Source: Mytilus californianus (taxonomy: Eukaryota > Mollusca > Bivalvia > Mytilida > Mytilidae). Taken from it: a DNA stretch of 64,000 nucleotides. The stretch's first letter is position 1, and each line of letters begins with the position of its first letter. A program made the translations under genes and the position numbers. Under the pieces are notes generated by a model. That model searched no databases and was not told where the DNA came from. It was given only the letters and a program-made list of their open reading frames with translations. Location of the stretch: the NCBI RefSeq assembly GCF_021869535.1, contig NW_026262712.1, positions 49,520,884 through 49,584,883 on the forward strand, given 5' to 3'. Shown one piece after another: positions 21,126 through 33,900 of the stretch.

Positions 21126-23285
21126 ACATGTTACCTCAATCGATTGTATGCAGTATCGCTGGTCCAGACACTGGACCTACATGTACATGGGCAATCACTT
21201 CTTGTAATGTTTTCTTTTACTTTGAATTTTATTTTATCCACTAGGCTTTGAAGTTTTTTATATAGTAGCTGGGAAGAGGTTCAGAGGTTGGAAGCCCCCC
21301 GAAAAACAAGTAATGCTGTTTAAGTCGAAATTGTCTGTTAAAATCAGAGCATCTTGACCCCAAATAGCCCCCTCAGAAGCATCCTGGCTATGGACATGAG
21401 AATAACCAATATATAGAAATAGGTGTAGTTTGTATAATTATATACAAATCTTTTAGCTGTATTCCCTGATGAAAGTCTTGGGGGACCCAAATCTAATGAA
21501 TTGAACAGTTTTTTTTCTAAAGAGGAAATATGTGATCCAGTCCCATGTTGGCCTCTAGTTAAGCAATCAATTCAAATACAGATCATGTGACCACGCTTAA
21601 AAACATGAGGATCCGAATTACTCCCTCTGTTGTTTAGACCTTTGTAATTATAATTATATTATAATGATCAAAACACAAATTAGAACGGAACTTTGTCAGA
21701 ACTTTTTTAACAAAGCCTGGACACAGAATAAGCTATATTTCAATCAGATTGCTAGTTGATATTCTATACTACTCTTAAGATGGTCACTGTGAATTTCAAA
21801 ACTGTTGAAAAACAACACGTTTATCATAGAGATTCAAGCATTTTTTAATTAGAATACCAAATGCATTTTGATATTTTTGGAGATTAGAATTCAGTATGAT
21901 TAAATCATATTCATGGATCTTTCATAATGTTACATTGAAAGTGCTTTAAAACATTTATCTTGTTAAGATAATGAAATATGCTAGCATGATCTCTTAGCCA
22001 AAACCAAAATGAGTGCTTTTTGAAAAAAATCTGCAGACATCTAGAATTTTATTTTCTTTCATTTGCATTTTTCTTTAAACAGCAAATTAATATCTACTAA
22101 AAAAACTAAATTATTTAAAATATAGTTAAAATACATTTTCATTTGATCATGTTGATATGCCTATAGTAAAATATTGATATTGACTCTATTGATTTGATTC
22201 TACATATGTTAATTTCTGAAAAATACTGGATTTAAGTAGTTTTAAGCCAATAATTACTCATGACTAGACTTGTGTTTTTGAAATTTTTGTACAATACAAT
22301 TTACACCAATGTATTTCAAAATACAATTGAATTAAATTTTTCGTTGTATAACTACATGTATAATAAATGCTTTTATCCACAAATTTGGCTGAATACATTT
22401 TTTTTGGGGGAAATGATAAAACCAATTATTATCAGAGAAATATTTATGAATATTTTAAACAAATTGAAGGTCATGTAGAGTAGAAATAAAAGATCATTGA
22501 TTTTTTAATTATTTGAAAAGTACATGTCTTATATTAGGGGAAGGAGACAGAATCATGGTTTTTCTTGTGAAAGTTATAATTATTATTGATTATCTGATTA
22601 TTAAATGATAAAAGCTTGACAGGTGATCTTTTCTCAGCATGTTAGACATTAAATATATCCATTTGTATATGTATCTGAAATTCATCATCAATTCATGATA
22701 CTTTGTCCAATTGATTCCCTTTAAACATGTTAAACTTAAAATCTTCATGTAATGGAAGCAAACAAAAAAAATACCAATAAAACATCTTGCTTAAATTGAA
22801 AAAATATAAATATAAATTTCTAAGAACAAATATAGGGTTTGAAACATTTCTGAGGGGTTTCTAGTGTTAATAGCATACCTTCATGCATAATAGATTTAGT
22901 GTTTATGAAACTTTTTAACACATTACACATTGGTTCAATACACCCATGAAGACGTTATCCCAATTGGATGTATCTAATGTACACTGAGATATTATGGTTT
23001 TGGGAGTTTTGACATTTGACCAGTCACCTTATATTAGAGAAAAGCATGATAAGATGCTACGTTTAATGACATCTTGCAGTAAATTAGATTGCATAGCATA
23101 GAAATAATCAGTTATCTAGTCTTTAATGTACGAGGGTGGCCATTTTTTTTCTATGCAAATTACTTGCAATAATACATAAAAAGATAACAGTAATTACCAA
23201 AAATATTAAACAGTTCAATAGACCAAACCAAACACCAAAACTTAAAAAACAGACTAACAAATTACCAACAAAGAAAAAAAAAAAA
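21126..23285. other. unannotated 5' flank
   Basis: AT-rich DNA with no supported gene. Upstream exons of the zinc-finger gene could lie here or further left, but I could not find one. Confidence 0.35.
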
Positions 23286-23287
23286 GA

Positions 23288-23345
23288 TCAACACATGGTC
23301 ATAAAAGCTTGATTTGGTACAGGCACACACAATGTGGTGGGGTTC
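23288..23345 (+). repeat. M1-type 3' fragment
   Basis: Contains AAAAGCTTGATTTGGTACAG and GCACACACAATGTGGTGGGG, typical of the 3' half of this mussel repeat class. Confidence 0.45.
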
Positions 23346-23870
23346 ATATACATGTATACAAGACCAGGTTAATGCACACAAACCATGCAAACCTTCCCAT
23401 TTGTTGTTAAAGTAATTCACACATAAATATATGCAGACCAGCTACCAATATTGAAGAGGATGACCTTTTTGCTTGAACAGGATAATAAATGACAGCACAT
23501 AATTCGGAGATCAGGGTAAAAAAAAAAGCTCATTACTACAGGAAGCAATCTAAGGTAGCCACTGCTGTGGCATTAAGTGTTACCTTGTCTGTCTGTACGT
23601 GCATCCTAAGAATTGGTTTCCTTTCTCTACCTTTAGTTTGAATTGCCTCAACCAAATGTTATGAAAATTATACACAATGCTTATTACCACAAAATTCAGA
23701 TCAAGTTTGAATTTGGGTGGCATCACTTTTACCCCTAGAGTTGTGCCCTTTATAACATTATATGCAAGCAGGGGCATCATAGCTCTGTTAGTTGAATTAT
23801 ACATACATGTACCATACATATACTAGAACATGTAGAACTCAATGATTAAATATTGCAGCTCAAGAATTTT

Positions 23871-23988
23871 TATTTCATGTGTTTTGTGCTGAATTGTTTA
23901 TTTCATGTGTTTTGTGCTGAATTGTTTATTTCATGTGTTTTGTGCTGAATTGCTGTTTATTTCATGTGTTTTGTGCTGAATTGCTGTT
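23871..23988. repeat. 28/31-bp tandem repeat, four units
   Basis: Units begin TATTTCATGTGTTTTGTGCT. Two units of 28 bp are followed by two of 31 bp, which differ by a CTG insertion. The copies are almost identical, so this may be length-polymorphic. Confidence 0.9.
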
Positions 23989-24224
23989 TATCTGCCTCAT
24001 CTGTGATTGATATTTAAAAATGATTATTTCAACATAAAAAAAAATTTGAAGTTCATCATGAAAAGTTTTTTTTTAAGTTACATACAAAACCTCAATATTC
24101 AGACATATTGCTCCTTTTCATTCACTTATCTACATTACAGTTTTATGTTCTTTCATACAATACACAATAAGATACATGCATTAAGTGAAATATATTTGTA
24201 CATATTTTAGGAAACCCATCTAAT

Positions 24225-24875
24225 ATGGCAGGGGAACCACCTGTTGGGCACCCATGTCATCAGCTCAGCAATCCATCGGCACAATTGTTCTGGTGCCGTC
24301 ACTGTATGACTGGTTTCCCTGATCCAATGCAGAGATGGCGACATAGCAAAGAATGTAAAGCAATATCTACTCAGAAGAAGTATGGCAGCTACAATCATTC
24401 GAACCAACAAATTCATCCATTTTTATCAAAGTATGAATCCCCTACGCCTTCCCCTCAGAGCGAGACTACAACTCCAAATAAAAAGAAAAGGATGGACTTA
24501 AAATGTTACATCTGTAAGAAAGAATTTGTGACAATCAACGAAATGAGAGATCACGTCAAACGGCCGTGTAACAAACCAGAAATGAAAAATGAGTTGAAGG
24601 ATACGTTTGATTCATTGATTTCAGCCAATGAGGAAGATTCTGATGATAGTGTGTCACAAAATGAGGACAAGGTCACAAACCAGATCGAAACACTTTTAAA
24701 AGCAGCACAGATATTACAACAAAAGAAAGATCAACTAAAACAATTTAGTAATTTGAATGGTTCCACAGAGCAGATATCTGTGCCAGAGAATCCTGACATT
24801 GAGGACTCATCTGACTTTAAGTCTCAGTATACAATGTTGGATCTAGTAAATAGAGCAAAAGTTGAAAGAAATAAG
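24225..24875 (+). CDS. exon with N-terminal part of large C2HC zinc-finger protein (217 codons)
   Basis: The frame is open after the acceptor TTTTAG (ends 24210) to the donor AAG|GTAAAT at 24875/24876, where the last codon is complete (phase 0). The first Met is at 24225. The five codons between acceptor and Met are also open, so an upstream coding exon cannot be excluded. Two zinc fingers of the form C-x2-C-x12-H-x3/4-C are visible: C24, C27, H40, C44 and C94, C97, H110, C115. Between them is a Ser/Pro/Thr-rich linker and a basic KKKR patch (86-89); after them an acidic stretch and a Gln/Lys-rich, probably helical segment (~150-175). I infer a nuclear nucleic-acid-binding or chromatin role. 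I do not recognise the family. Confidence 0.85.
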
Positions 24876-25460
24876 GTAAATATGGTTTTATTTTTACTTT
24901 GAATGCAACTGATTTTGTATGACTCATTTTGAAATCTGACCTATATTGACAAAGGGGCTTTATACGGAATTCAGTATCCCAAAATTACTATTGAACACTC
25001 ATCTAGTTGCACACTGATTCATTCTGACTCAACACTACCAAAGGGTTGCAATGAAAATCTCTTTCAGTGCTGAAACTTTCATAATGAATGCTGGTGATTG
25101 TTGCTGAATAATCCTGAAATATTTATCTGTATACTTACAAATTGTATCCAATCGTTAATCAGTCATGTGCTGTATATTTGTAAAGTTTAAAATGTAAGCT
25201 CTTTCAAATATAATGAACATGACGAATATTTTGCCAGATTTTAATGTTAAAAGTAACTTTTAATTATTTATTTTTTTCAAATGACAAACATTGACAAATG
25301 AATGACAAAAAATGCATGCATGTACAAATGTAGTTTTAACATGGTGAGAAATTGCAATGTATTTACATGTAGTTGGTTCCTCTAACGTGTTATTTACATG
25401 TATATGTACATGTACGTACCAGTTTGTAAACCAACTGAACATTGATCAAGTTGATGCATG

Positions 25461-25680
25461 TACTGTAGAAACATTTATTTTCGTGGGGTTAAAATTTCGT
25501 GGTTTTGTGTCTATATAAGATTTCATAGGGATTTAATTTTGTGGTTTCCAGTAAATGGAAGTGATATTATATGTAGGTGATATTTTCGTGGGGGATTTAA
25601 TTTCGTGGATATATCATGTATATTCTTTCCACGAAATAAACGAAATTAAATCTTCCACGAAAATTTCTGCTTTTACAGTA
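25461..25680. mobile_element. MITE with TA-type ends
   Basis: Terminal inverted repeats TACTGTAGAAAC...TTTTCGTGG and CCACGAAAA...TTTTACAGTA, about 26 bp with some mismatches. The interior repeats TTTCGTGG and CCACGAAA words in both orientations. TA at both ends fits a mariner/Tc1-type target duplication. This type is widespread in invertebrates. No transposase. Confidence 0.75.
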
Positions 25681-26727
25681 TTACAATGAAAATTCATCCA
25701 ATAGGTATATATTTGTTTCACTCACAATGGTCAAAATCTAAAGGTTTTCAAATTCTTCTGGAAATTAAATTAAAGAGTATGATAAACATTGTCATTGTAC
25801 TTTCAAATATTTTTAAACAATTGTACATATTTCTAAATTCAAATATATAGACTTATCAACAATAACAAACTATACATGGTCTGTGATCAAGATAGTCTGA
25901 TTTTGGTGTTTGTACAAAATGGTATGGTTTGACCATGTTGACTAGTTTTATGTGTTGCTGTTGAAGTGATTTTGATAAAAATTGCAAATTTTACATGTTT
26001 GTTTACAAAGTATGTTGCTGACCAGAATGAAATTATTTGTATCCAGAAGAGGGTATACAGCTTTTCTTCCATCAGAATGTTAGATTTGGTTAAAAGTGTG
26101 TTTCTTATACATTTTTAAGATAAATATTCATACTTTGCCAAAACCTATCAAAATTGAAGTTTTGGACTATCTTTCAGCATTTATTAATTATCTATCTAAT
26201 TAGCCATGTATATTGTTAGAACCTAAAGTACACACATGGAACTGTGAGACCAGCCTGTGGCAAACATTGTCTGTCCGATGGTCCTTTTGATGTTGAACCG
26301 CCAAATTATTTGTTTGTATCGGTTACATGTTGATACTCAGGTGATCTATCAGCCCATGGCCATTTCATGGAAAAGTTTATAGGAAAACCTGTGATGCCAC
26401 AGCTTACAGTTGTACTTTTGTTTGATTATATATTTATTTGAATTCCATGTGCACAGCTTAAGTTCAAATTGAATATTCCTTTAAAAGACTTTACAGTTTT
26501 GTAAGATTACATTTTCATTGACTAATTTTACAATTGCCATTTTTCAACTATGTATTGTAACAGCCATGACAGCAGTAACTTTAACCCAAATATTTTAATT
26601 TCAATGATATACACATTTTATTCAACCTTCTTCTGGGTGCGGGATATTCTTGCTGTGTTGAAGACCCATTGGTGGCCTATGTGCTGTTTTCTGCCTTTTG
26701 GTCATGTTGTCTCTGAAACATTATTAT

Positions 26728-26790
26728 AAATAAGAAGATGTGGTATGAGTGCCAATGAGACAACTTTCCATCCAACCGTTTCCATTCTCT
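26728..26790 (+). repeat. M1 repeat 5' fragment
   Basis: AAGAAGATGTGGTATGAGTG and GCCAATGAGACAACTTTCCA, cut off where element Q begins. Confidence 0.7.
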
Positions 26791-27383
26791 TTTTAGTCCC
26801 CTACCCATGAAGTCGAAGGGGACTTTAGGTTTGCACTCCGTCCGTCTGTCTGTCGGTCTGTCTGTCTGTCCATCCGTCAGTCTGGCAAATCAGTTTTCCA
26901 CACTTTTTTTCTTGGTGCTTGAAGATATTGATTAGATAGTTGGTGTATTGTTTTATCATGAGAAATTACACATCAAATTTCGAATTTTGTTCCAGTCTGA
27001 CGATTTTGTGCAGAGTTATGGTCCTTGAATTTAGAAAATTCACTCAAATAATCAGTTTTCTACTCTTTTTTTTGTCATGCTTGAAGATATTGATTTGATG
27101 ATTGGTATATAGTTTTATCATGACAAGTTACAGATCAAGCTCGAATTTTGGTCTGGTCTAATGATTTTGTGCAGAGTTATGGTCCTTGGACTTAAAAAAA
27201 TTCACTAAAATAATCAGTTTACCGCACTTTTTTTCGTCATGCTTGAAGAAATTGATTTGATGATTGGTATATAGTTTTATCATGACAATTTCCAGATCAA
27301 GTTCGGATTTTGGTCGGGTCTAATGATTTTGTGCAGAGTTATGGTCCTTGGACTAAGAAAATCTACTCAAATAATCAGTTTTT

Positions 27384-30082
27384 ATATGACCGCAAAAAAT
27401 TTTTACGGTCGTATATTGGTATGAAGTTGGCCTCGTCGTCCGGCGTCGTCGTCCGAAGACACATTGGTTTTCGCACTCTAACTTTAGTTTAAGTGAATGG
27501 ATCTCTTTGACATTTTACCATAAGGTTCAATACCACAAAAGGAAGGTGGGGATTGATTTTGGGGGTTATCAGGTTATGGTACCAACAGTTAAGGAATTAG
27601 GGGCCAAAAAGGGGCCAAAAATAAGCATTTTCTAGTTTTCAGACAATAACTGCGGAATGGTGTATGGATCTCTCTGAAATTATACTACAAGTTTCAATAC
27701 CACAAAGGGATGGTTAGGATTTGCTTTGGGGAGTTATGGCTCAAACAGTTTAGGAATTAGGGGCAAAAAAGGGGGAAAAACAAGGTTGTCCTGGTTAATG
27801 AACAAATACTTTAGTACAAAACATAATTTAAAGCAGTGTAAGGGAGATAAATCAAATACATCATTGAAATTATCTCCCTTACACTGCCTTTAAATTATGT
27901 ATAAAGTAATGGTTAATGAACAATTAAGATAATTTAAAATAGTGTAAGGGAGGTAATCCAAATACAACGTTTTGGTTACTTCCCTTACTCTGCTTTTAAA
28001 TTATGTTTAAAGAAATGCATATTTATAAAGGAAGACCAGTAAAAATATCTGCAAATGTTGCATCTTTTTTTTTTACAAAAAAATCCATATGAAAGATTTG
28101 ACACTATATTTTAAATTCTATTATAAAATAGATTAAGTTAGCACTATAGTAAATTTAAATGGGTAATTATGGTTGCAAACTCCATTGAAAAATTTCAAGA
28201 AGTAATCTTTAATTGCACAGTATGGCGCATTAGATTTGTAAAATCTTTGACCACATTTATTTATTTGTTATGCCGAATCTAACCGTGTATTTAGATTTTT
28301 AATTTTGGGTCCAGTTTTCAAATTGGTCTACATTAGGGTCCAAAATTAAACTTTGTTTGATTTTAACAAAAATTGAATATATGGGGTTCTTTGATATGCT
28401 GAATCTAAACATGTATTTAGATTTTTGATTTTTGGCCCAGTTTTCAAGTCGGTCCAAATTGGGGTCCAAAATTAAACTGTGTTTGATTTCAACAAAAATT
28501 GAATATATGGGGTTCTTTGATATGCTGAATCTAACCATGTATTTAGATTTTTTATTTGTGGACCCCGCTATCAAATTGGTTCATATTGAGGTCAAAAGGG
28601 TCCAAAATTAAACTTCGTTTGATTTCATCAAAAATTAAATTATTGGGGTTCTTTGATATGCAAAATCTAACCGTGTATTTAGATTTTTAATTTTGGGTCC
28701 TGTTTTTTAAATTGGTCTACATTAAGGTCCAAAGGGTCCAAAATTAAACTTAGTTTGATTTTAACAAAAATTGAATTTTTGGGGTTCTTTGATCATGTTG
28801 ATATGCTGAATCTAAACATGTGTTTAGATTTTTGATTATGGGCCCAGTTTTCAAGTTGGTCCAATCTGGGGTCCAAAATTAAACTTTGTTTGATTTCAAC
28901 AAAAATTGAATATATGGGGTTCTTTGATATGCTGAATCTAAACATGTATTTAGATTTTAGATTTTTGGCCCAGTTTTCAAGTTGGTCCAAATTGGGGTCC
29001 AAAATTAAACTTTGTTTGATTTCAACAAAAATTGAATATATGGGGTTCTTTGATATGCTGAATCTAACCATGTATTTAGATTTTTTATTTGTGGGCCCGC
29101 TATCAAATTGGTTCATATTGAGGTCAAAAGGGTCCAAAATTAAACTTTGTTTGATTTCATCAAAAATTGAATTATTGGGGTTCTTTGATATGCCAAATCT
29201 AACCGTGTTTTTAGATTTTTAATTTTGGGTCCCGTTTTTTAAATTGGTCTACATTAAGGTCCAAAGGGTCCAAAATTAAACTTAGTTTGATTTTACCAAA
29301 AATTGAATTCTTGAGGTTCTTTGATATGCTGAATCTAAACATGTGTTTAGATTTTTGATTATGGGCCCAGTTTTCAAGTTGGTCCAAGTTGGGGTCCAAA
29401 ATTAAACTTTTTTTGATTTCAACAAAAATTATATGGGTTTTTTTTATATGCTAATCTAAGCATGTATTTAGATTTTTTATTTGTGGGCCCCGCTATCAAA
29501 TTGGTTCATATTAAGGTCAAAAGGGTCCAAAATTAAACTTTGTTTGATTTCATAAAAAAATGAATTATTAGGGTTCTTTGATATTCCAAATCTAACAATG
29601 TATTTAGATTTTTAATTTTGGGTCCCGTTTTTTAAATTGGTCTACATTAAGGTCCAAAGGGTCCAAAATTAAACTTAGTTTGATTTTAACAAAAATTGAA
29701 TTCTTGGGGTTCTTTGATATGCTGAATCTAAACATGTGTTTAGATTTTTGATTATGGGCCCAGTTTTCAAGTTTGTCCAAGTTGGGGTCCAAAATTAAAC
29801 TTTGTTTGATTTCAACAAAAATTGAATATATGTGGTTCTTTGATATGCTGAATCTAACCATGTATTTTGATTTTGGACATTGGACCATAATAGGTAAATT
29901 AAAAAAATCAATTTCTTAGACCACATTCTTTCTGTGTCAGAAACCTATGCTGTGTCAAATATTTAATCACAATCCAAATTCAGAGCTGTATCAAGCTTGA
30001 ATGTTGTGTCCATACTTGCCCCAACTGTTCAGGGTTCGACCTCTGCGGTCGTATCAAGCTGCGCCCAGCGAAGCATTTTATT
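27384..30082 (+). mobile_element. element A (ATACGACC family), inserted in Q
   Basis: Left hairpin ATATGACCGC/GGTCGTAT, then a GTCGTCCGGCGTCGTCGTCC tract, GGGGTTATGG-type units, two long stem-loops (27822-28005), and about a dozen 126-136-bp units with CTGAATCTAAACATGTATTT and GGTCCAAAATTAAACTTTG. The right end carries GCGGTCGTAT (30045-30054), a hairpin GCTGCGC/GCGAAGC (30058-30074) and ATTTTATT. Minus-strand open frames in the tandem part encode a monotonous repeat and are not genes. Confidence 0.8.
27822..28005. repeat. two consecutive long stem-loops in element A
   Basis: First loop: GTGTAAGGGAGATAA pairs with TTATCTCCCTTACAC, and pairing extends outward to CATAATTTAAA/TTTAAATTATG, about 29 bp. 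Second loop: GTGTAAGGGAGGTAA pairs with TTACTTCCCTTAC and TTTAAATTATG. The same pair recurs in B1 (31391-31575) and B2 (32627-32810) but is absent from C and D. Confidence 0.85.
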
Positions 30083-30973
30083 CTCACTTTTTTAGCTCAC
30101 CTGGCCCAAAGGGCCAAGTGAGCTTTTCTCATCACTTGGCGTCCATCGTCCGTCATCGTTGTTAACTTTTACAAAAATCTTCTCCTCTGAAACTACTTGG
30201 CCACAATCATCATTGGGGTATCTAGTTTAAAAAATGGGTCCGGTGACCTCCGGCCAACCAACCAAGATGGCCGCCATGGCTAAAAATAGAACATAGGGGT
30301 AAAATGTAGATTTTGGCTTATATCTCTGAAACCAAAGCATTTAGAGCAAATCTGAAAAATTGTTTATCAGGTCAAGATCTATCTGCCCTGAAATTTTCAG
30401 ATGAATCTGACATTCCGTTGTTGGGTTGCTGCCCCTGAATTGGTAATTTTAAGGAAATTTTGTCGTTTTTGGTTATTATCTTGAATATTATTATAGATAG
30501 AGATAAACTGTAAACAGCAATAATGTTCAGCAAAGTAAGATCTACAATTAAGTCAACTTGACCAAAATGGTCAGTTGACCCCTTAAGGAGTAATTGCCCT
30601 TTATAGTCAATTTTTAACCATTTTTCGTAAATTTTTGTAATCTTTTACAAAAATCTTCTCTGATGAAACTACTAAGACAAATTTAACCAAACTTGTCCAC
30701 AATCATCATTAGGGTATCTAGTTTGAAAAATGTGTCCGATGACCCCGCCCGCGAACCAAGATGGCCGACATGGCTAAAAAAATAGTACATAGGGTAAAAT
30801 GCAGTTTTTGGCTCATATCTCTGAAACCAAAGCATTTAGAGCAAATCTGACATTGGGTAAAATTGTTTATCAGGTCAAGATCTATCTGCCCTGAAATTTT
30901 CAGACCAATCAGGCAACAAGTTGTTGGGTTGCTGCCCCTGAATTGGTAATTTTAAGGAAATTTTGCCGTTTTT

Positions 30974-33900
30974 ATACGACCGCAAAAAAATTTTGTGGTC
31001 GTATATTGGTATGATGTTGTCGTCGTCCAGCGTCGTCGTCCGAAGACACATTGGTTTTCGCACTCTAACTTTAGTTTAAGTGAATGGATCTTTTTTAAAT
31101 TTGACCATAAGGTTAAATACCACAAAAGGAAGGTTGGGATTGATTTTGGGGGTTATGGTACCAACAGTTAAGGAATTAGGGGCCAAAAAAAAGCATTTTC
31201 TAGTTTCCAGACAATAACTGTGGAACGGTGTATGGATCTCTCTGAAATTATACTACAAGTTTCCATACCACAAAGGGATGGTTAGGATTTGCTTTTGGGG
31301 GGTTATGGCTCAAACCATTTAGAAATTAGGGGCAAAAAAGGGTGAAAAACAAGGTTGTCCTGGCTAATGGACAAATACTTTAGTACAAAACATAATTTAA
31401 AGCAGTGTAAGGGAGATAAATCAAATACATCATTGAAATTATCTCCCTTACACTACTTTCAAATTATGTATAAAGTAATGGTTAATGAACAATAAAGATA
31501 ATTTAAAACAGTGTAAGGGAGGTAATCCAAATACAACGTTTTGGTTACTTCCCTTACACTGCTTTTAAATTATGTTTAAAGAAATGCATATTTATAAAGG
31601 AAGACCAGTAAAAATATCTGCAAATGTTGCATCATTTTTTTTTACAAAAAAATCCATATGAAAGATTTGACACTATATTTTTAATTCTATTATAAAATAG
31701 ATTAAGTTAGCACTATGGTAAATTTAAATGGGTAATTATGGTTGCCAACTCCATTGGAAATTTGAATTGAGATTATGACCATATCTTGAGGGAAAGAATT
31801 TTTTGGGGGAAAAAAGGGGGGGGGGGGGGGGGGATAAAAAGAAATTGTGGGGGGTCAATTTTTTCTCATTTCAGATTTCAGAAATTAAAAAGAATTATTC
31901 TTCAAATATTTTTTTTTTTTCAAATTTCAAATATTGAAAAATTTCAAGAAGTAATCTTTAATTGCACAGTATGGCGCATTAGATTTGTAAAATCTTTGAT
32001 CACATTTATTTATTTGTTATGCCGAATCTAACAGTGTATTTAGATTTTTAATTTTGGGTCCAGTTTTCAAAATGGTCTACATTAAGGTCCAAAGGGTCCA
32101 AAATTAAACTTTGTTTGATTTTAGCAAAAATTGAATATATGAGGTTCTTTGATATGCTGAATCTAAACATGTATTTAGATTTTTATACGACCGCCAAAAA
32201 ATTTTGTGGTCGTATATTGGTATGACGTTGGCGTCGTCGTCGTCGTCGTCGTCCGGCGTCGTCGTCCGAATACATATTGGTTTTCGCACTCTAACTTTAG
32301 TTTAAGTGAATGGATCTTTTTGAAATTTGACCATAAGGTTAAATACCACAAAAGGAAGGTTGGGATTGATTTTGGGGGTTATGGTACCAACAGTTAAGGA
32401 ATAAGGGGCCAAAAAGGGGCCAAAAATGAGCATTTTCTAGTTTCCAGACATTAACTGTGGAACTGTGTATGGATCTCTCTGAAATTATACTACAAATTTC
32501 CATACCACAAAGGGATGGTTAGGATTGGATTTGGGGTGTTATGGCTCAAACCGTTTAGGAATTAGGGGCAAAAAAGGGGGAAAAACAAGGTTGTCCTGGT
32601 TAATGGACAAATACTTTAGTACAAAACATAATTTAAAGCAGTGTAAGGGAGATAAATCAAATACATCATTGAAATTATCTCCCTTACACTGCTTTTAAAT
32701 TATGTATAAAGTAATGGTTAATGAACAATAAAGATAATCTAAAACAGTGTAAGGGAGGTAATCCAAATACAACGTTTTGGTTACTTCCCTTACACTGCTT
32801 TTAAATTATGTTTAAAGAAATGCATATTAATAAAGGAAGACCAGTAAAAATATCTGCAAATGTTTTCATCTTTTTTTTTTACAAAAAAATCCATATGAAA
32901 GATTTGACACTATATTTTTATTAATTCGATCTATTATAAAATAGATTAAGTTAGCACTATGGTAAATTTAAATGGGTAATTATGGTTGCCAACTCCATTG
33001 GAAATTTGAATTGAGATTATGACCATATCTTGAGGGAAAGAATTTTTTTGGGGGAAAAAGGGGAAGGGGGGATAAAAAGAAATTGTGGGGGGCCAATTTT
33101 TTCTCATTTCAGATTTCAGAAATTAAAAAGAATTATTCTTCAAATATTATTTTTTTTTCAAATTTCAAATATTGAAAAATTTCAAGAAGTAATCTTTAAT
33201 TGCACAGTATGGCGCATTAGATTTGTAAAATCTTTGATCACATTTATTTATTTGTTATGCCGAATCTAACAGTGTATTTAGATTTTTAATTTTGGGTCCA
33301 GTTTTCAAATTGGTCTACATTAATGTCCAAAGGGTCCAAAATTAAACTTTGTTTGATTTTAGCAAAAATTGAATATATGAGGATCTTTGATATGCTGAAT
33401 CTAAACATGTATTTAGATTTTTGATTTTTGGCCCAGTTTTCAAGTTGGTCCAAATTGGGGTCCAAAATTAAACTTTGTTTGATTTCAACAAAAATTGAAT
33501 ATATGGGGTTCTTTGATATGCTGAATCTAACCATGTATTTAGATTTTTTATTTGTGGACCCCGTTATCTAATTGGTTCATATTGAGGTCAAAAGGGTCCA
33601 AAATTAAACTTTGTTTGATTTCATCTAAAATTGAATTATTGGGGTTCTTTGATATTCAAAATCTAACCGTGTATTTAGGTTTTTAATTTTGGGTCCTGTT
33701 TTTTAAATTGGTCTACATTGAGGTCCAAAGGGTCCAAAATTAAACTTAGTTTGATTTCAACAAAAATTGAATATATGGGGTTCTTTGATATGCTGAATCT
33801 AAACATGTATTTAGATTTTTGATTATGGGCCCAGTTTTCAAGTTGGTCCAAATTGGGGTCCAAAATTAAACTTTGTTTGATTTCAACAAAAATTGAATAT

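Noticed and set aside
32206-32397. ORF with a run of Val (GTC repeats)
   Set aside because: It reads the GTCGTCGTC tract of the ATACGACC-family left end. The same artefact is at 57783-57995.
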